A stretch of 64,000 bases of DNA. It comes from Chrysogorgia sp. JL179-B06. Taxonomy: Eukaryota > Cnidaria > Anthozoa > Scleralcyonacea > Chrysogorgiidae. The stretch's first letter is position 1, and every line of letters starts with the position of its first letter. Below are positions 28,098 through 40,424 of this stretch, piece by piece. The position numbers and the translations under genes are program-made. The notes below the pieces were generated by a model that saw only the letters and a program-made list of their open reading frames with translations, was not told the origin of the DNA and made no database searches. The stretch covers positions 616,679 to 680,678 of the forward strand of contig JAYKKM010000026.1 in NCBI GenBank assembly GCA_035772405.1. Reading direction: 5' to 3'.

Positions 28098-31000
28098 CTC
28101 CATGTATTTGGAGTTTGTCCCTCATGTGAGGTTTATTTATTACCAACTTTGTTTAGTTTAAGGTCCTCAGCTTCATTGGCTGGGGCACTGTTTTAACCTT
28201 AGGGTTAAAGCAATTTGTTTTCCATTTGTTTCCATTTGTTTTAACACAACTTTGTTTGGTTTAAGGTTCTCAGTATTGCACGCACAATAAAAGTAATTTG
28301 CAATATAATTAACTTGTGGATCATTAATATTGCATAAAAACCAATGCAATTGTTTGCTAAATAAATAAATTGAGAATACGGTTGGTATGGAAAAAGCCTT
28401 CCATTAAATTATCAAATATACTTACTTGTACTATAGAATTCATTGCCATCAAATCCGGTATTGCAATGACAATAAAAGCAATTTACAGAGGTTTATTTAT
28501 TACCAATTTTGTTTGGTTTAAGCTCCTCAGCTTCATTGGCCGGTGCGTTGTTTTAACCTTAGGATTAAAGCAATTTGTTCTCCATGTATTTGGAGAACTT
28601 GGCTGGGGCAGTGTTTTAACATTAGGGTTAAACAATTTGTTCTCCATCTATTTGGAGTTTGTTCGTCATGTAAGGTTTATTTATCACCAACTTTGTTTAG
28701 TTTACGGTCCTCACCTGCATTGGCTGTGGTACTCTTTTAACCTTGGCGTTAAGCAATTGTTCTTCGTGTACATGTATTTGGAGTTTGTTCCTCATGCGAA
28801 GTTTATTTATTACCAACTTTGTTTGGTTTAAGGTCCTCACCTTCATTGGCTCGGGCACTGTTTTAACCTTGGGGTTAAACAATTTGTTTTCCATGTATTT
28901 GGAGAAATTGGCTGGGGCACTGTATTTGGAGAAATTGTCTGGGGCACTGTATTTGGAGAAATTGTCTGGGGCACTGTATTTGGAGAAATTGGCTGGGGCA
29001 CTGTTTTAACCTTAGGGTTAAAGAAATTTGTTCTCCGTGTATTTGGAGTTTGTTCCTCATTTGAGGTTTATTTATCACCAACTTTGTTTAGTTTAAGGTC
29101 TTCAGTTTCATTGGCTGGGGTACTGTTTTAACCTTAGGTTTAAAGCAATTTGTTCTCCATGTATTTGGAGTGTTAAAGCAATTTGTTCTCCATGTATTTA
29201 GAGAACTTGGCTGGGGCACCTATTTTGGCTGCAGCACTGTATTTGGAGAAATTAGCTGGGGCACTGTATTTGGAGAAATTAGCTGGGGCACTGTTTTAAC
29301 CTTAGGGTTAAAGCAATTTGTTCTCCATGTATTTGGAGTTTGTTCCTCATGCGAGTTTTATTTATTACCAACTTTGTTTATTTTAAGGTCCTCAGCTTCA
29401 TTGGCTGCGGCACTGTTTTAACCTTAGGGTTAAAGCAATTTGTTCTCCATGTATTTGGAGAAATTGGCTGGGGCTCTGTTTTAACCTTAGGGTTAAAGCA
29501 ATTTGTTTTCCATGTATTTGGAGTTTGTTCCTCATGTGAGGTTTATTTATTACAAACTTTGTTTCGTTTAAGGTCTCAGCTTCATTGGCTGGGTCCTTGT
29601 TTTAACCTTAGGGTGAATGCAATTTGTTCTCCATGTATATGGAGTTTGTTCCTCATGTGAGGTTTATTTATTACCAACTTTCTTTGGTTTTAGGTCCTCA
29701 GCTTCATTGGCTGGCGCACTGTTTTAACTTTAGGGTTAAGCAATTTCTTCTCCATGTATTTGGAGTTTGTCCCTCATGTGAGGTTTATTTATTACCAACT
29801 TTGTTTAGTTTAAGGTCCTCAGCTTTATTGGCTGGGGCACTGTTTTAACCTCAGGGTTAACCAATTTGTTCTTCATGTATTTGGAGAACTTGGCTGGGGC
29901 ACTGTTTTTGGATGGGGCACTGTATTTGGTGAAATTGGCAGGGCACTGTTTTAACATTAGGATTAAAGAAATTTGTTCTCCATGTATTTGAAGTTTGTTC
30001 CTGATGTGAGGTTTATTTATAACCAAATTTGTTTCGTTTAAGGTCCTCATCTTCATTGGCTGGGGCACTGGTTTAATCTTAGGGTTAAAGCAATTTGTTC
30101 TCCATGTATTTGGAGTTTGTCCCTCATGTGAGGTTTATTTATTACCAACTTTGTTTAGTTTAAGGTCCTCAGCTTCATTGGCTGGGGCACTGTTTTAACC
30201 TTAGGGTTAAAGCAATTTGTTTTCCATTTGTTTCCATTTGTTTTAACACAACTTTGTTTGGTTTAAGGTTCTCAGTATTGCACGCACAATAAAAGTAATT
30301 TGCAATATAATTAACTTGTGGATCATTAATATTGCATAAAAACCAATGCAATTGTTTGCTAAATAAATAAATTGAGAATACGGTTGATATGGAAAAAGCC
30401 TTCCATTAAATTATCAAATATACTTACTTGTACTATAGAATTCATTGCCATCAAATCCGGTATTGCAATGACAATAAAAGCAATTTACAGAGGTTTATTT
30501 ATTACCAATTTTGTTTGGTTTAAGCTCCTCAGCTTCATTGGCCGGTGCGTTGTTTTAACCTTAGGATTAAAGCAATTTGTTCTCCATGTATTTGGAGAAC
30601 TTGGCTGGGGCAGTGTTTTAACATTAGGGTTAAACAATTTGTTCTCCATCTATTTGGAGTTTGTTCGTCATGTAAGGTTTATTTATCACCAACTTTGTTT
30701 AGTTTACGGTCCTCACCTGCATTGGCTGTGGTACTCTTTTAACCTTGGCGTTAAGCAATTGTTCTTCGTGTACATGTATTTGGAGTTTGTTCCTCGTGCG
30801 AAGTTTATTTATTACCAACTTTGTTTGGTTTAAGGTCCTCACCTTCATTGGCTCGGGCACTGTTTTAACCTTGGGGTTAAACAATTTGTTTTCCATGTAT
30901 TTGGAGAAATTGGCTGGGGCACTGTATTTGGAGAAATTGTCTGGGGCACTGTATTTGGAGAAATTGTCTGGGGCACTGTATTTGGAGAAATTGGCTGGGG

Positions 31001-31690
31001 CACTGTTTTAACCTTAGGGTTAAAGAAATTTGTTCTCCGTGTATTTGGAGTTTGTTCCTCATTTGAGGTTTATTTATCACCAACTTTGTTTAGTTTAAGG
31101 TCTTCAGTTTCATTGGCTGGGGTACTGTTTTAACCTTAGGTTTAAAGCAATTTGTTCTCCATGTATTTGGAGTGTTAAAGCAATTTGTTCTCCATGTATT
31201 TAGAGAACTTGGCTGGGGCACCTATTTTGGCTGCAGGACTGTATTTGGAGAAATTAGCTGGGGCACTGTATTTGGAGAAATTAGCTGGGGCAATGTTTTA
31301 ACCTTAGGGTTAAAGCAATTTGTTCTCCATGTATTTGGAGTTTGTTCCTCATGCGAGTTTTATTTATTACCAACTTTGTTTATTTTAAGGTCCTCAGCTT
31401 CATTGGCTGCGGCACTGTTTTAACCTTAGGGTTAAAGCAATTTGTTCTCCATGTATTTGGAGAAATTGGCTGGGGCTCTGTTTTAACCTTAGGGTTAAAG
31501 CAATTTGTTTTCCATGTATTTGGAGTTTGTTCCTCATGTGAGGTTTATTTATTACAAACTTTGTTTCGTTTAAGGTCTCAGCTTCATTGGCTGGGTCGTT
31601 GTTTTAACCTTAGGGTGAATGCAATTTGTTCTCCATGTATATGGAGTTTGTTCCTCATGTGAGGTTTATTTATTACCAACTTTCTTTGGT
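28098..31690. repeat. 2002-bp higher-order duplication including the AT-rich unit
   Basis: Sequence from about 28098 recurs at +2002 with very few differences up to about 31690, where the second copy loses about one monomer and continues at an offset of 1883. The unit includes a single AT-rich repeat copy. A further block, about 31700-32330, recurs at 35021-35650 (offset about 3320). Confidence 0.8.
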
Positions 31691-32734
31691 TTTAGGTCCT
31701 CAGCTTTATTGGCTGGGGCACTGTTTTAACCTCAGGGTTAACCAATTTGTTCTTCATGTATTTGGAGAACTTGGCTGGGGCACTGTTTTTGGATGGGGCA
31801 CTGTATTTGGTGAAATTGGCAGGGCACTGTTTTAACATTAGGATTAAAGAAATTTGTTCTCCATGTATTTGAAGTTTGTTCCTGATGTGAGGTTTATTTA
31901 TAACCAAATTTGTTTCGTTTAAGGTCCTCATCTTCATTGGCTGGGGCACTGGTTTAATCTTAGGGTTAAAGCAATTTGTTCTCCATGTATTTGGAGTTTG
32001 TTGCAAATAAGTTTATTCATTACCAACTTTGTTTGGTTTAAGGTCCTCCATCCAATCCATTTGCTGGGGCATTTTTTTTAACCTTAGTGTTAAAGGAATT
32101 GGTTCTCCATGTATTTGAAGAACTTTGCTGGGGTACTGTTTTTGGAGAAATTAGCAGGGGCACTGTTTTAACCTTGGGGTTGAAGCAATTTGTTCTCCTT
32201 GTATTTGGAGAATTTGACTGGGGCACTTATTTGGCGGGGGCACTGTTTTGGATGGGGCACTGTATTTGGTTTTAACATTAGGGTTAAACCAATTTGCTCT
32301 CTATGTATTTCGAGTTTGTTCCTCATGTGAGGTTAAAAAAGCTTTGTTTTAACACAACTTTGTTTGGTTTAAGGTCCTCAGCTTCATTGGCTGGGGCACT
32401 GTTTTAACCTTGGGGTTAAACAATTTGTTCTCCATGAATTTGGAGAAATTAGCTGGGGCACTGTATTTGGAGAAATTAGCAGGGGCACTGTTTTAACCTT
32501 AGGGTTAAAGCAATTTGTTCTCCATGTATTTGGAGTTTGTTCCTCGTGTGAAGTTTATTTATCACCAACTTTGTTTAGTTTAAGGTCCTGAGCTTCATTG
32601 GCTGGGGCACTGTTTTTACCTTAGGGTTAAGCAATTGTTCTTCGTGTACATGTATTTGGAGTTTGTTCCTCATGCGAAGTTTATTTATTACCAACTTTGT
32701 TTGGTTTAAGGTCCTCACCTTCATTGGCTGGGGC

Positions 32735-33336
32735 TAGGCTTTGGCCCATTGTGCTAAAAAAATTGGCATATTATGCTAATAGCACTGCTCTCAATTTTGC
32801 CTAATTATGCTAAAAATTATGCTAGAATTCACAAATTATGCTCGATATTCTCACATAAATGCTCGATATTCTCACAGATTCTTACATAAATTCAACAACT
32901 CAAAAAATGTTTAACATTGAAAGTCAAGGCAGTAACTTAAGTCAAAGGCTCAAAGTCAAGCATCAAGGGGTCAAAATAACGGATATATAATTTGATGTAT
33001 CTGTGCTACTGCTACTTGACGCCATTTTGGCAGTAGTGTTTACAACCTCGTGGCTCGTTCCCAGGCTTTTTGCTCGGCAGTTCAGGTGTACAGTGTACTG
33101 CAGTGCACAGTCTGCACTACTACTGCCAACAATGAAAGTGAAACTATGAAAGCGGTCTTGTAACAAGTTTCTGACTTTCTAGACTACCAAATGAGTAATA
33201 TTACCTTTTATGCTTAAAAAAGTGCTAAAATTTTAGGATTATGCTCGAGCAGTGGCATGCAGTGCTCGTTTTAGAAATTATGCTTTTTTGCTCCCATTAT
33301 GCTAAAAATTATGCTGGCACAATGGGCCAAAGCCTA
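32735..33336. mobile_element. hAT-like non-autonomous DNA transposon (MITE)
   Basis: 602 bp with terminal inverted repeats TAGGCTTTGGCCCATTGTGC (one mismatch in the last base) and a perfect 8-bp target duplication GCTGGGGC at 32727-32734 and 33337-33344, inside a satellite monomer. Subterminal ATTATGCTAAAAATTATGCT-type words recur near both ends, as expected of transposase sites. No transposase reading frame. Confidence 0.9.
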
Positions 33337-36255
33337 GCTGGGGCACTGTTTTAACCTTAGGATTAAATTAATTTGTTCTCCACGCATTTGGAGTTTGTTG
33401 CGCATGTGAAGTTTCTTTATTACCAACTTTGTTTGTTTACGTTCCTCACCTTCATTGGCTAGGGCACTGTTTCAACCTTAGGATTAAAGCAATTTGTTCT
33501 CCATGTACATGTATTTGGAGTTTGTTCCTCTATATTACCAACTTTCTTTCGTTTTAGGTCCTCAGGTTCATTCGCAGGGGCAATGTTTTAAACTTGGGGT
33601 TAACCAATTTGTTCTCCATGTATTTGGAGTTTGTTGCTCATGTGAGGTTTATTTATTACCAACTTTGTTTAGTTTAAGGTCCTCAGCTTCATTGGCTGTT
33701 GCACGGGTTTAAACTGAGGGTAAAACAATTTTTTTTCCATGTATTTGGAGTTTGTTACCAACTTTGTTCAGTTTAAGGTCCTCACCTTCATTGGCAGGTG
33801 CACTGTTTTAAACTTAGCGTTAAAGAAAAACATTTTCCATATATTTGGAGTTTGTTCCTCTTGTGAGGTTTATTTATTACCAACTTTGTTTCGTTTAAGG
33901 TCCTCATCTTCATTGGCTGGGGCACTGTTTTAACCTTGGGGTTAACAATTTGTTCTCCATTTATTTGGAGAAATTGGCTGGGGCACTGTTTTAACCTTGG
34001 GGTTAAACAATTTGTTCTCCATGTATTTGGAGAAATTAGCTGGGGCACTGTATTTGGAGAAATTAGCAGGGGCACTGTTTTAACCTTAGGGTTAAATCAA
34101 TTTGTTCTCCATGTATTTGGAGTTTGTTCCTCATGCGAGGTTCATTTATTACCAACTTTGTTTAGTTTAAGGTCCTCAGCTTCATTGGCTGGGTCACTGT
34201 TTTAACCTTGGCGATAAGCAATTGTTCTCCATGTACATGCATTTGGAGTTTGTTCCTCGTGCGAGGTTTATTTATTACCAACTTTGTTTAGTTTAAGGTC
34301 CTCAGCTTCTTTGGCTGGGACACTGTTTTAACCTTAGGGTTAATGCAATTTGTTCTCCATGTATTTGGAGAACTTGGCTAGGGCACTGTATTTGGAGAAA
34401 TTAGCTGGGGCACTGTATTTGGAGAAATTAGCTGGGGCACTGTATTTGGAGAAATTAGCTGGGGCACTGTATTTGGAGAAATTAGCTGGGGCACTGTTTT
34501 AACCTTAGGATTAAAGCAATTTGTTCTCCATGTATTTGGAGAAATTGGCTGGGGCTCTGTTTTAACCTTAGGGTTAAAGCAATTTGTTTTCCATGTATTT
34601 GGAGTTTGTTCCTCATGTGAGGTTTATTTATTACAAACTTTGTTTGGTTTAAAGTTCTCATCTTCATTGGCTAGGGCACTGTTTTAACCTTACGGTTAAG
34701 CAATTGTTCTCCATGTATTTGGAGATTGTTCCTCATGTGAGGTTTATTTATTACCAACTTTGTTTCGTTTAAGGTCCTCAGCTTCATTGGCTGGGTCGTT
34801 GTTTTAACCTTAGGGTGAATGCAATTTGTTCTCCATGTATATGGAGTTTGTTCCTCATGTAAGGTTTATTCATTACCAACTTTCTTTGGTTTTAGGTCCT
34901 CAGCTTCATTGGCTGGCGCACTGTTTTAACCTTAGGGTTAAGCAATTTCTTCTCCATGTATTTGGAGTTTGTCCCTCATGTAAGGTTTATTTATTACCAA
35001 CTTTGTTTAGTTTAAGGTCCTCAGCTTTATTGGCTGGGGCACTGTTTTAACCTCAGGGTTAACCAATTTGTTCTTCATGTATTTGGAGAACTTGGCTGGG
35101 GCACTGTTTTTGGATCGGGCACTGTATTTGGTGAAATTGGCAGGGCACTGTTTTAACATTAGGGTTAAAGAAATGTGTTCTCCATGTATTTGAAGTTTGT
35201 TCCTGATGTGAGGTTTATTTATAACCAAATTTGTTTCGTTTAAGGTCCTCATCTTCATTGGCTGGGGCACTGGTTTAATCTTAGGGTTAAAGCAACTTGT
35301 TCTCCATGTATTTGGAGTTTGTTGCAAATAAGTTTATTCATTACCAACTTTGTTTGGTTTAAGGTCCTCCATCCAATCCATTTGCTGGGGCATTTTTTTT
35401 AACCTTAGTGTTAAATGAATTGGTTCTCCATGTATTTGAAGAACTTTGCTGGGGTACGGTTTTTGGAGAAATTAGCAGGGGCACTGTTTTAACCTTGGGG
35501 TTGAAGCAATTTGTTCTCCTTGTATTTGGAGAATTTGGCTGGGGCACTTATTTGGCGGGGGCACTGTTTTGGATGGGGCACTGTATTTGGTTTTAACATT
35601 AGGGTTAAACCAATTTGCTCTCTATATATTTCGAGTTTGTTCCTCATGTGAGGTTAAAACAGCTTTGTTTTAACACAACTTTGTTTGGTTTAAGGTCCTC
35701 AGCTTCATTGGCTGGGGTACTGTTTTAATCTTTGGGTTTAGTAATTGTTCTACATGTATTTGGAATTTGTTCCTCATGCGAAGTTTATTTATCACCAACT
35801 TTTTCTGGTTTAAGGTCGTCACCTTCATTGGCTGGGGCACTGTTTTAACCTTGGGGTTAAACAATTTGTTCTCCATGTATTTGGAGAAATTAGCTGGGGC
35901 ACTGTATTTGGAGAAATTAGCAGGGGCACTGTTTTAACCTTATGGTTAAAGCAATTTGTTCTCCATGTATTTGGAGTTTGTTCCTCATGCGAGGTTTATT
36001 TATTACCAACTTTGTTTAGTTTAAGGTCCTCAGCTTCATTGGCTGGGTCACTGTTTTAACCTTGGCGATAAGCAATTGTTCTCCATGTACATGCATTTGG
36101 AGTTTGTTCCTCATGCGAGGTTTATTTATTACCAAATTTGTTTAGTTTAAGGTCCTCAGCTTCTTTGGCTGGGACACTGTTTTAACCTTAGGGTTAATGC
36201 AATTTGTTCTCCATGTATTTGGAGAACTTGGCTAGGGCACTGTTTTTGGCCGGGG

Positions 36256-36386
36256 CACTGTATTTGGAGAAATTAGCTGGGGCACTGTATTTGGAGAAAT
36301 TAGGTGGGGCACTGTATTTGGAGAAATTAGCTGGGGCACTGTATTTGGAGAAATTAGCTGGGGCACTGTATTTGGAGAAATTAGCT
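36256..36386. repeat. run of 27-bp sub-units
   Basis: Five consecutive copies of the 27-bp word (GGGGCACTGTATTTGGAGAA, then ATTAGCT). Similar runs occur at 28915-29005, 30917-31007 and 34383-34497. The unit is the internal part of the 122-bp monomer without its AT-rich half. Confidence 0.75.
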
Positions 36387-36690
36387 GGGGCACTGTTTTA
36401 ACCTTAGGATTAAAGCAATTTGTTCTCCATGTATTTGGAGAACTTGGCTGGGGCACTGTTTTTGGTTCGAGCACTGTTTTTTGGCTCGGGCACTGTTTTT
36501 TTTGGCTCGGGCACTGTTTTTGGTGGAGCACTGTATTTGGAGAAATTAGCTGGGGCACTGTATTTGGAGAAATTAGCTGAGGCACTGTTTTTGGAGTTTG
36601 TTCCTCATGTGAGGTTTATTTATTACAAACTTTGCTTGGTTTAAAGTCCTCAGCTTCATTGGCTAGGGCACTGTTTTAACCTTATGGTCA

Positions 36691-39312
36691 TGGCGGTCGG
36701 TCATGCATTTCAGTGCTCTGTCTCCTCAGTATTATTCCTTCAAATTTTGATGCTTTTTATGAGATATCAACATGTGAAGAACGCAACAAATAACTTCATC
36801 GCCAATACGCTCGACTCGAAAGTTCAACAACTTTGGTGGATATCTCACAGCGCTACTGCTTTTGTGTGGCGATATTGCTAGTCACCCTGGACCTAGACAA
36901 ACCGATAGACCCACAAACATTCCTTTAAAATGTTTATCTGTTAACGCTAGGAGCCTAAAAAGTTTTCACTGGATCGAATCGACCAACACTATGGCGTATA
37001 ATATGGAACGTTTTCAAGATTTAGTCTATAGCGAAGACTCTGATATTGTTTGCGTCAGTGAAACGTGGCTCAATGATGACTTTGTCGATTCAGAAATTTT
37101 ACATTCTGAATATACAGTGTTCAGAAAAGATCGCAGTGAACGGGTTGGCGGTGGTGTACTTATCGCAGTAAAGACTAGATCCTTCAAGTCAGTTCGTCAA
37201 TATTCCTTTGATATAATAGACACGCAGCATTTGGAGATTATCATTGCTGAACTGACTACAGCTTCTAACCAGAAAGTTGCTGTATGTTCCTGTTATCGAC
37301 CTCCTAACTCTGATCTGTGCTGGATAGAAAACTTCGGTACTATTTTGGACGAAATTTGCGATCAATATAAACATATAATAGTCGTAGGTGACTTTAACTT
37401 ACCTGGCATCCCATGGGACTCTTTGGCTGATGTAAAAGGTGTTAATGAGGTCGCTTTTGTTGAAATGCTTAACGACCATTTCCTTCTGCAGTTAATCAAT
37501 GTGCCCACTCGCGAAAACAATGTGCTTGACCTTGTCATCTGTAGCGTGCCTGATTATGTCTGTGTTACGGACATAATACCTCCAGACAGGGCCGCTATTT
37601 TCACAGACCACCATATCGTCACGCTAGAGATTGCCACTTTTATAAAAGCGCCAGTGAAGTCTAACAGGACAGTGTATGATTATAAAAAAGCCGACTTTAA
37701 TGGTCTACGCAGTGCGCTCTGTGCAATTAACCTCTCTCTCCTGTCGGGAAATGAAGACGTCGAAACCGATTGGCAAAGGTGGAAAGATTTTTTCCTGGCC
37801 TCAGTCAAAGACTATGTACCATCAAAAAAGCTAAAAGGCCGAAATTCACTTTATTAGATGGATGGGTCGATCCTAACTATCATTAAAAAAAAAGAATACA
37901 TTCGCCAAAAATTAAGGAGATCTCCAGCAAACTCGTGCCTACAAAAAAAGTTTATGTCGCTCCGTTCTGAAGTGAAACGTAAGCTCCAAACTAACCGTGA
38001 AAAATTCTTTGGTTCTCTTTCCTCGGAACTATCATGCAATCCTAAGCGTTTTTGGTCGGTTCTTAAACAAAAATCTAAGATCCGTACTATACCGGAGATG
38101 ATATCCAGGGCCACCGAACCCACTGAGTCGGCTGATAAGCCCGAGACAATTGCAAACTTATTTAATCATTATTTTGTATCAGTCTTTACCACGGTCTGCC
38201 CACCATACGATGCCACTAGCACTATTGATCCCGGGACCTCCCTTCTTTGACAGAACTCATACTGACAGAACGGGAAGTTCTACTTGTATTGGAATCAATT
38301 GATACTAGTAAGGCCACTGGGGCAGATGAAATACCTGGTAAACTGCTTAAAGAAACCGCCGTGGAAATAGCACCGTCCTTATGTTCTCTTTTTAATAAGT
38401 CTCTTGCTACAGGAAAAATCCCAGAGGAATGGAAACTTGCTAATGTGGTTCCAGTTTTAAAAAAAAGGCAATAAGGTTCATGTCGAGAATTATAGACCCA
38501 TATCCTTGTTGCCAATAGTCTCAAAGATCTTTGAACGATGTGTTCTAAATAATAGCAAGAGTCGCCTGCATGAACTCGTTAATGCCTGTCAGCACGGCTT
38601 TCTTGCAGGCAAGTCATGCGCAACTAACCTTCTAGAAGCTCTGGATTACATGGGTTCTATTCTCGATAGTGGCGGCCAGATTGATGTTATATATCTTGAC
38701 ATGAGTAAAGCCTTTGATAAGGTCAGCCACGAGTTGCTTCTTCGCAAGTTACAGGAGTGCGGGTTTGGAGGTAGTTTACTGCAATGATTTAAAGCCTACC
38801 TGACGGGTCGACGACAACGGGTCACAGTCCTCGGAGCTACATCTGAAACGCTACCTGTTATGTCAGGCGTGCCACAAGGATCAATTCTTGGCCGGGCGTT
38901 ATTTCTATTGTATGTAAACGACCTTCCGGATACCGTGAAGTCAAGCACAGTAACTATGTTTGCTGATGACACCAAAATCATCAAGACAATTCAATCTGAA
39001 GACGATGCAAACCTACTCCAACAGGACCTGTCTAACCTGGTATCGTGGTCTACTTCCTCTGGTCTCCCCTTTAACGGAAAAAAATGTCGATCTCAATCTA
39101 TCACCCGTAAAATCAAGCCGGTGATAGTTACGTATAAAATGAACGGTATTGACCTGGAGTCAGCAAAATCCGAGCAGGACCTAGGCGTTTGGCTCTCCAC
39201 GGACCTTACGTGGTCAAAACAAGTTTTGGTACAAAGTTCTCGTGCCACCAAATTACTGGGGTATGTTAGACGTAATACGCGATACATCCGAAGTGTAGAC
39301 GTGAGGAAGTAG
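36691..39312 (+). pseudogene. CR1/L2-like LINE ORF2 relic (endonuclease and reverse transcriptase)
   Basis: A frame from about 36840 carries an AP-type endonuclease (CLSVNARSLKS, ICVSETWL-like VCVSETWLNDDF, GGVLIAVKT, VVGDFNLPGIPWDS, FTDHHIVTLE). It is followed by reverse transcriptase blocks: KATGADEIPGKLLKE, LPIVSKIFERC, IYLDMSKAFDKVSHELLL, GVPQGSILGRALFLLYVNDL and the catalytic FADDTK. Damage: TAG at 37855 and TGA at 38785 where Trp is likely, a frame change near 38245, and a frameshift at an A9 run near 38460. The 3' end after the thumb region is missing. It is inserted at the right border of the satellite. Confidence 0.9.
36853..36897 (+). other. degenerate 2A-like motif at the LINE N-terminus
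   Basis: The reading frame gives LLLLCGDIASHPGPR upstream of the endonuclease. Active 2A ribosome-skipping peptides require D-(V/I)-E-x-N-P-G-P; here E is A and N is H, so the motif is probably inactive in this copy. 2A peptides at this position are known in some CR1-like LINEs of echinoderms. Confidence 0.5.
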
Positions 39313-39337
39313 TAATATATGTATATATATATATATA

Positions 39338-39564
39338 TTAACAATGTGTAAGGGATTGGCACTAGCTCTTAACCAATGAGAATGCAGTATTGATTTGAAT
39401 TGACCAATCAGAGAAAAGGGTATCGCAGTATTTCCAGGGTGGTGCCCCAAAATGAGTCAAGCTGTGAGCTAGTTAATAACTAATAGTTCAGGAGGGGAAG
39501 TCAATTCAAATCAATACTTATTGCAATTTGATCATTGGTTTGCCAATCCCTTACACATTGTTAA
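39338..39564. mobile_element. piggyBac-like MITE flanked by TTAA
   Basis: 219 bp between two TTAA sites (39338-39341 and 39561-39564). Terminal repeats are CAATGTGTAAGGGATTGGCA and its complement. A second internal inverted pair (GTATTGATTTGAATTGA with TCAATTCAAATCAATAC) makes it a long foldback. TTAA duplication and clean ends point to the piggyBac type; no transposase. Confidence 0.7.
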
Positions 39565-39756
39565 GAGTGATGGTAGTTGTTGCTTGATAGTTGTCCCTGA
39601 TCGTCGGGAAGGAAACATGGCCGCCACGCGCAGTGAAGTTAAAAAAATGTATTTTGGAAAAAAAGGTTAATGGTGGAAAAAATATATATTTGAAAAAATA
39701 TATAATAAGATATATGTGAATTAGTAGTAGTAGTATTTTAAAAATAAATATGAAAA

Positions 39757-40075
39757 ACAAAAAAATATGAATTGTGAATTTGAAAAAAAAGTATTTTAAA
39801 ATAAAAAAATAAAAATATAAAAATGGTTGAAATATTTTTAAAAATAGAACGTAGAATTGTATTTTATAAAAAAAAAGGAATTGTAAAAAAGTATTTTTAA
39901 AAAAAAAAAGGAAAACAAAAAAATATGAATTGTGAATTTGAAAAAAAAGTATTTTAAAATAAAAAAATTAAAATATATAAAAAAGGTTGAAATATTTTTA
40001 AAAATAGAACGTAGAATTGTATTTTATAAAAAAAAAAAGGAATTGTAAAAAAGTATTTTTAAAAAAAAAATAAGA
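39757..40075. repeat. 160-bp tandem duplication, A/T-rich
   Basis: 39757-39911 and 39913-40075 are two near-identical copies; shared words include AATATGAATTGTGAATTTG and AAAATAGAACGTAGAATTG. Differences are mainly lengths of A runs. No coding content is seen. Confidence 0.7.
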
Positions 40076-40145
40076 AAATGAGCGCGCGCGACAGAGATGT
40101 TACCTCAACGACGACCAGAGCTTCAATGAGGTGTAAGATGATATA

Positions 40146-40228
40146 CCGGAAGTAAATAGGGTATTATTTTTTTGTAAAAGGTTTTGGGAAAAGACGTTTC
40201 CGGAAGTAGATTACAGTTAGTATAAAAG
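40146..40228 (+). promoter_or_regulatory. promoter-like segment with ETS-type sites and TATA box
   Basis: Two CCGGAAGTA words (40146, 40200) precede TATAAAAGG at 40221. A third CCGGAAGT is at 41371, just before the TATATAAG at 41399. Core ETS sites and a good TATA box suggest a Pol II start near 40250, but no reading frame follows closely. Confidence 0.4.
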
Positions 40229-40424
40229 GTGAAATAACCACACCCACTTCACTTCACTTCTGGTGTTCATCGAGGACACATCTCTCTCTTGCTCTCTCTG
40301 TCTTTTATTTTTTTTTTATAAAATACTTTTGCAAATAACTTTTACATTTTTTTTTATAAAATCATTTTTACTTTTTATATTTTTAAAAAAATAATTACTT
40401 TTTTGTTTTGCTCCTACTACTGTT

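Larger units (their letters stand above)
21637..36690. repeat. complex satellite array, 122-bp and 27-bp units
   Basis: About 15 kb built from a 122-bp monomer (landmarks: CATTGGCTGGGGCACTGTTT, TTAACCTTAGGGTTAAAGC, TTCTCCATGTATTTGGAG, GTTTATTTATTACCAACTTT), shortened units of about 68 bp, and 27-bp units (AAATTAGCTGGGGCACTGTA then TTTGGAG). Monomers vary at many positions. Higher-order duplications and insertions are listed separately. No credible gene lies in it: open frames on both strands repeat the same words and have no domain. Each long monomer carries a CCAAT box on the minus strand. Confidence 0.9.

Noticed and set aside
21700..36650. Many open frames of 60-150 codons on both strands in the satellite
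   Set aside because: They repeat the same words in every monomer, have no domain, and shift freely with unit length; they are by-products of a repeat poor in stop codons.
21637..36690. Interstitial telomere because of TTAGGGTTA in each monomer
   Set aside because: Only one heptamer per 122 bp, never in tandem; the word is part of a near-palindrome TTAACCTTAGGGTTAA.
38222..38524. Minus-strand frame in the LINE
   Set aside because: Antisense of reverse transcriptase codons; no domain.
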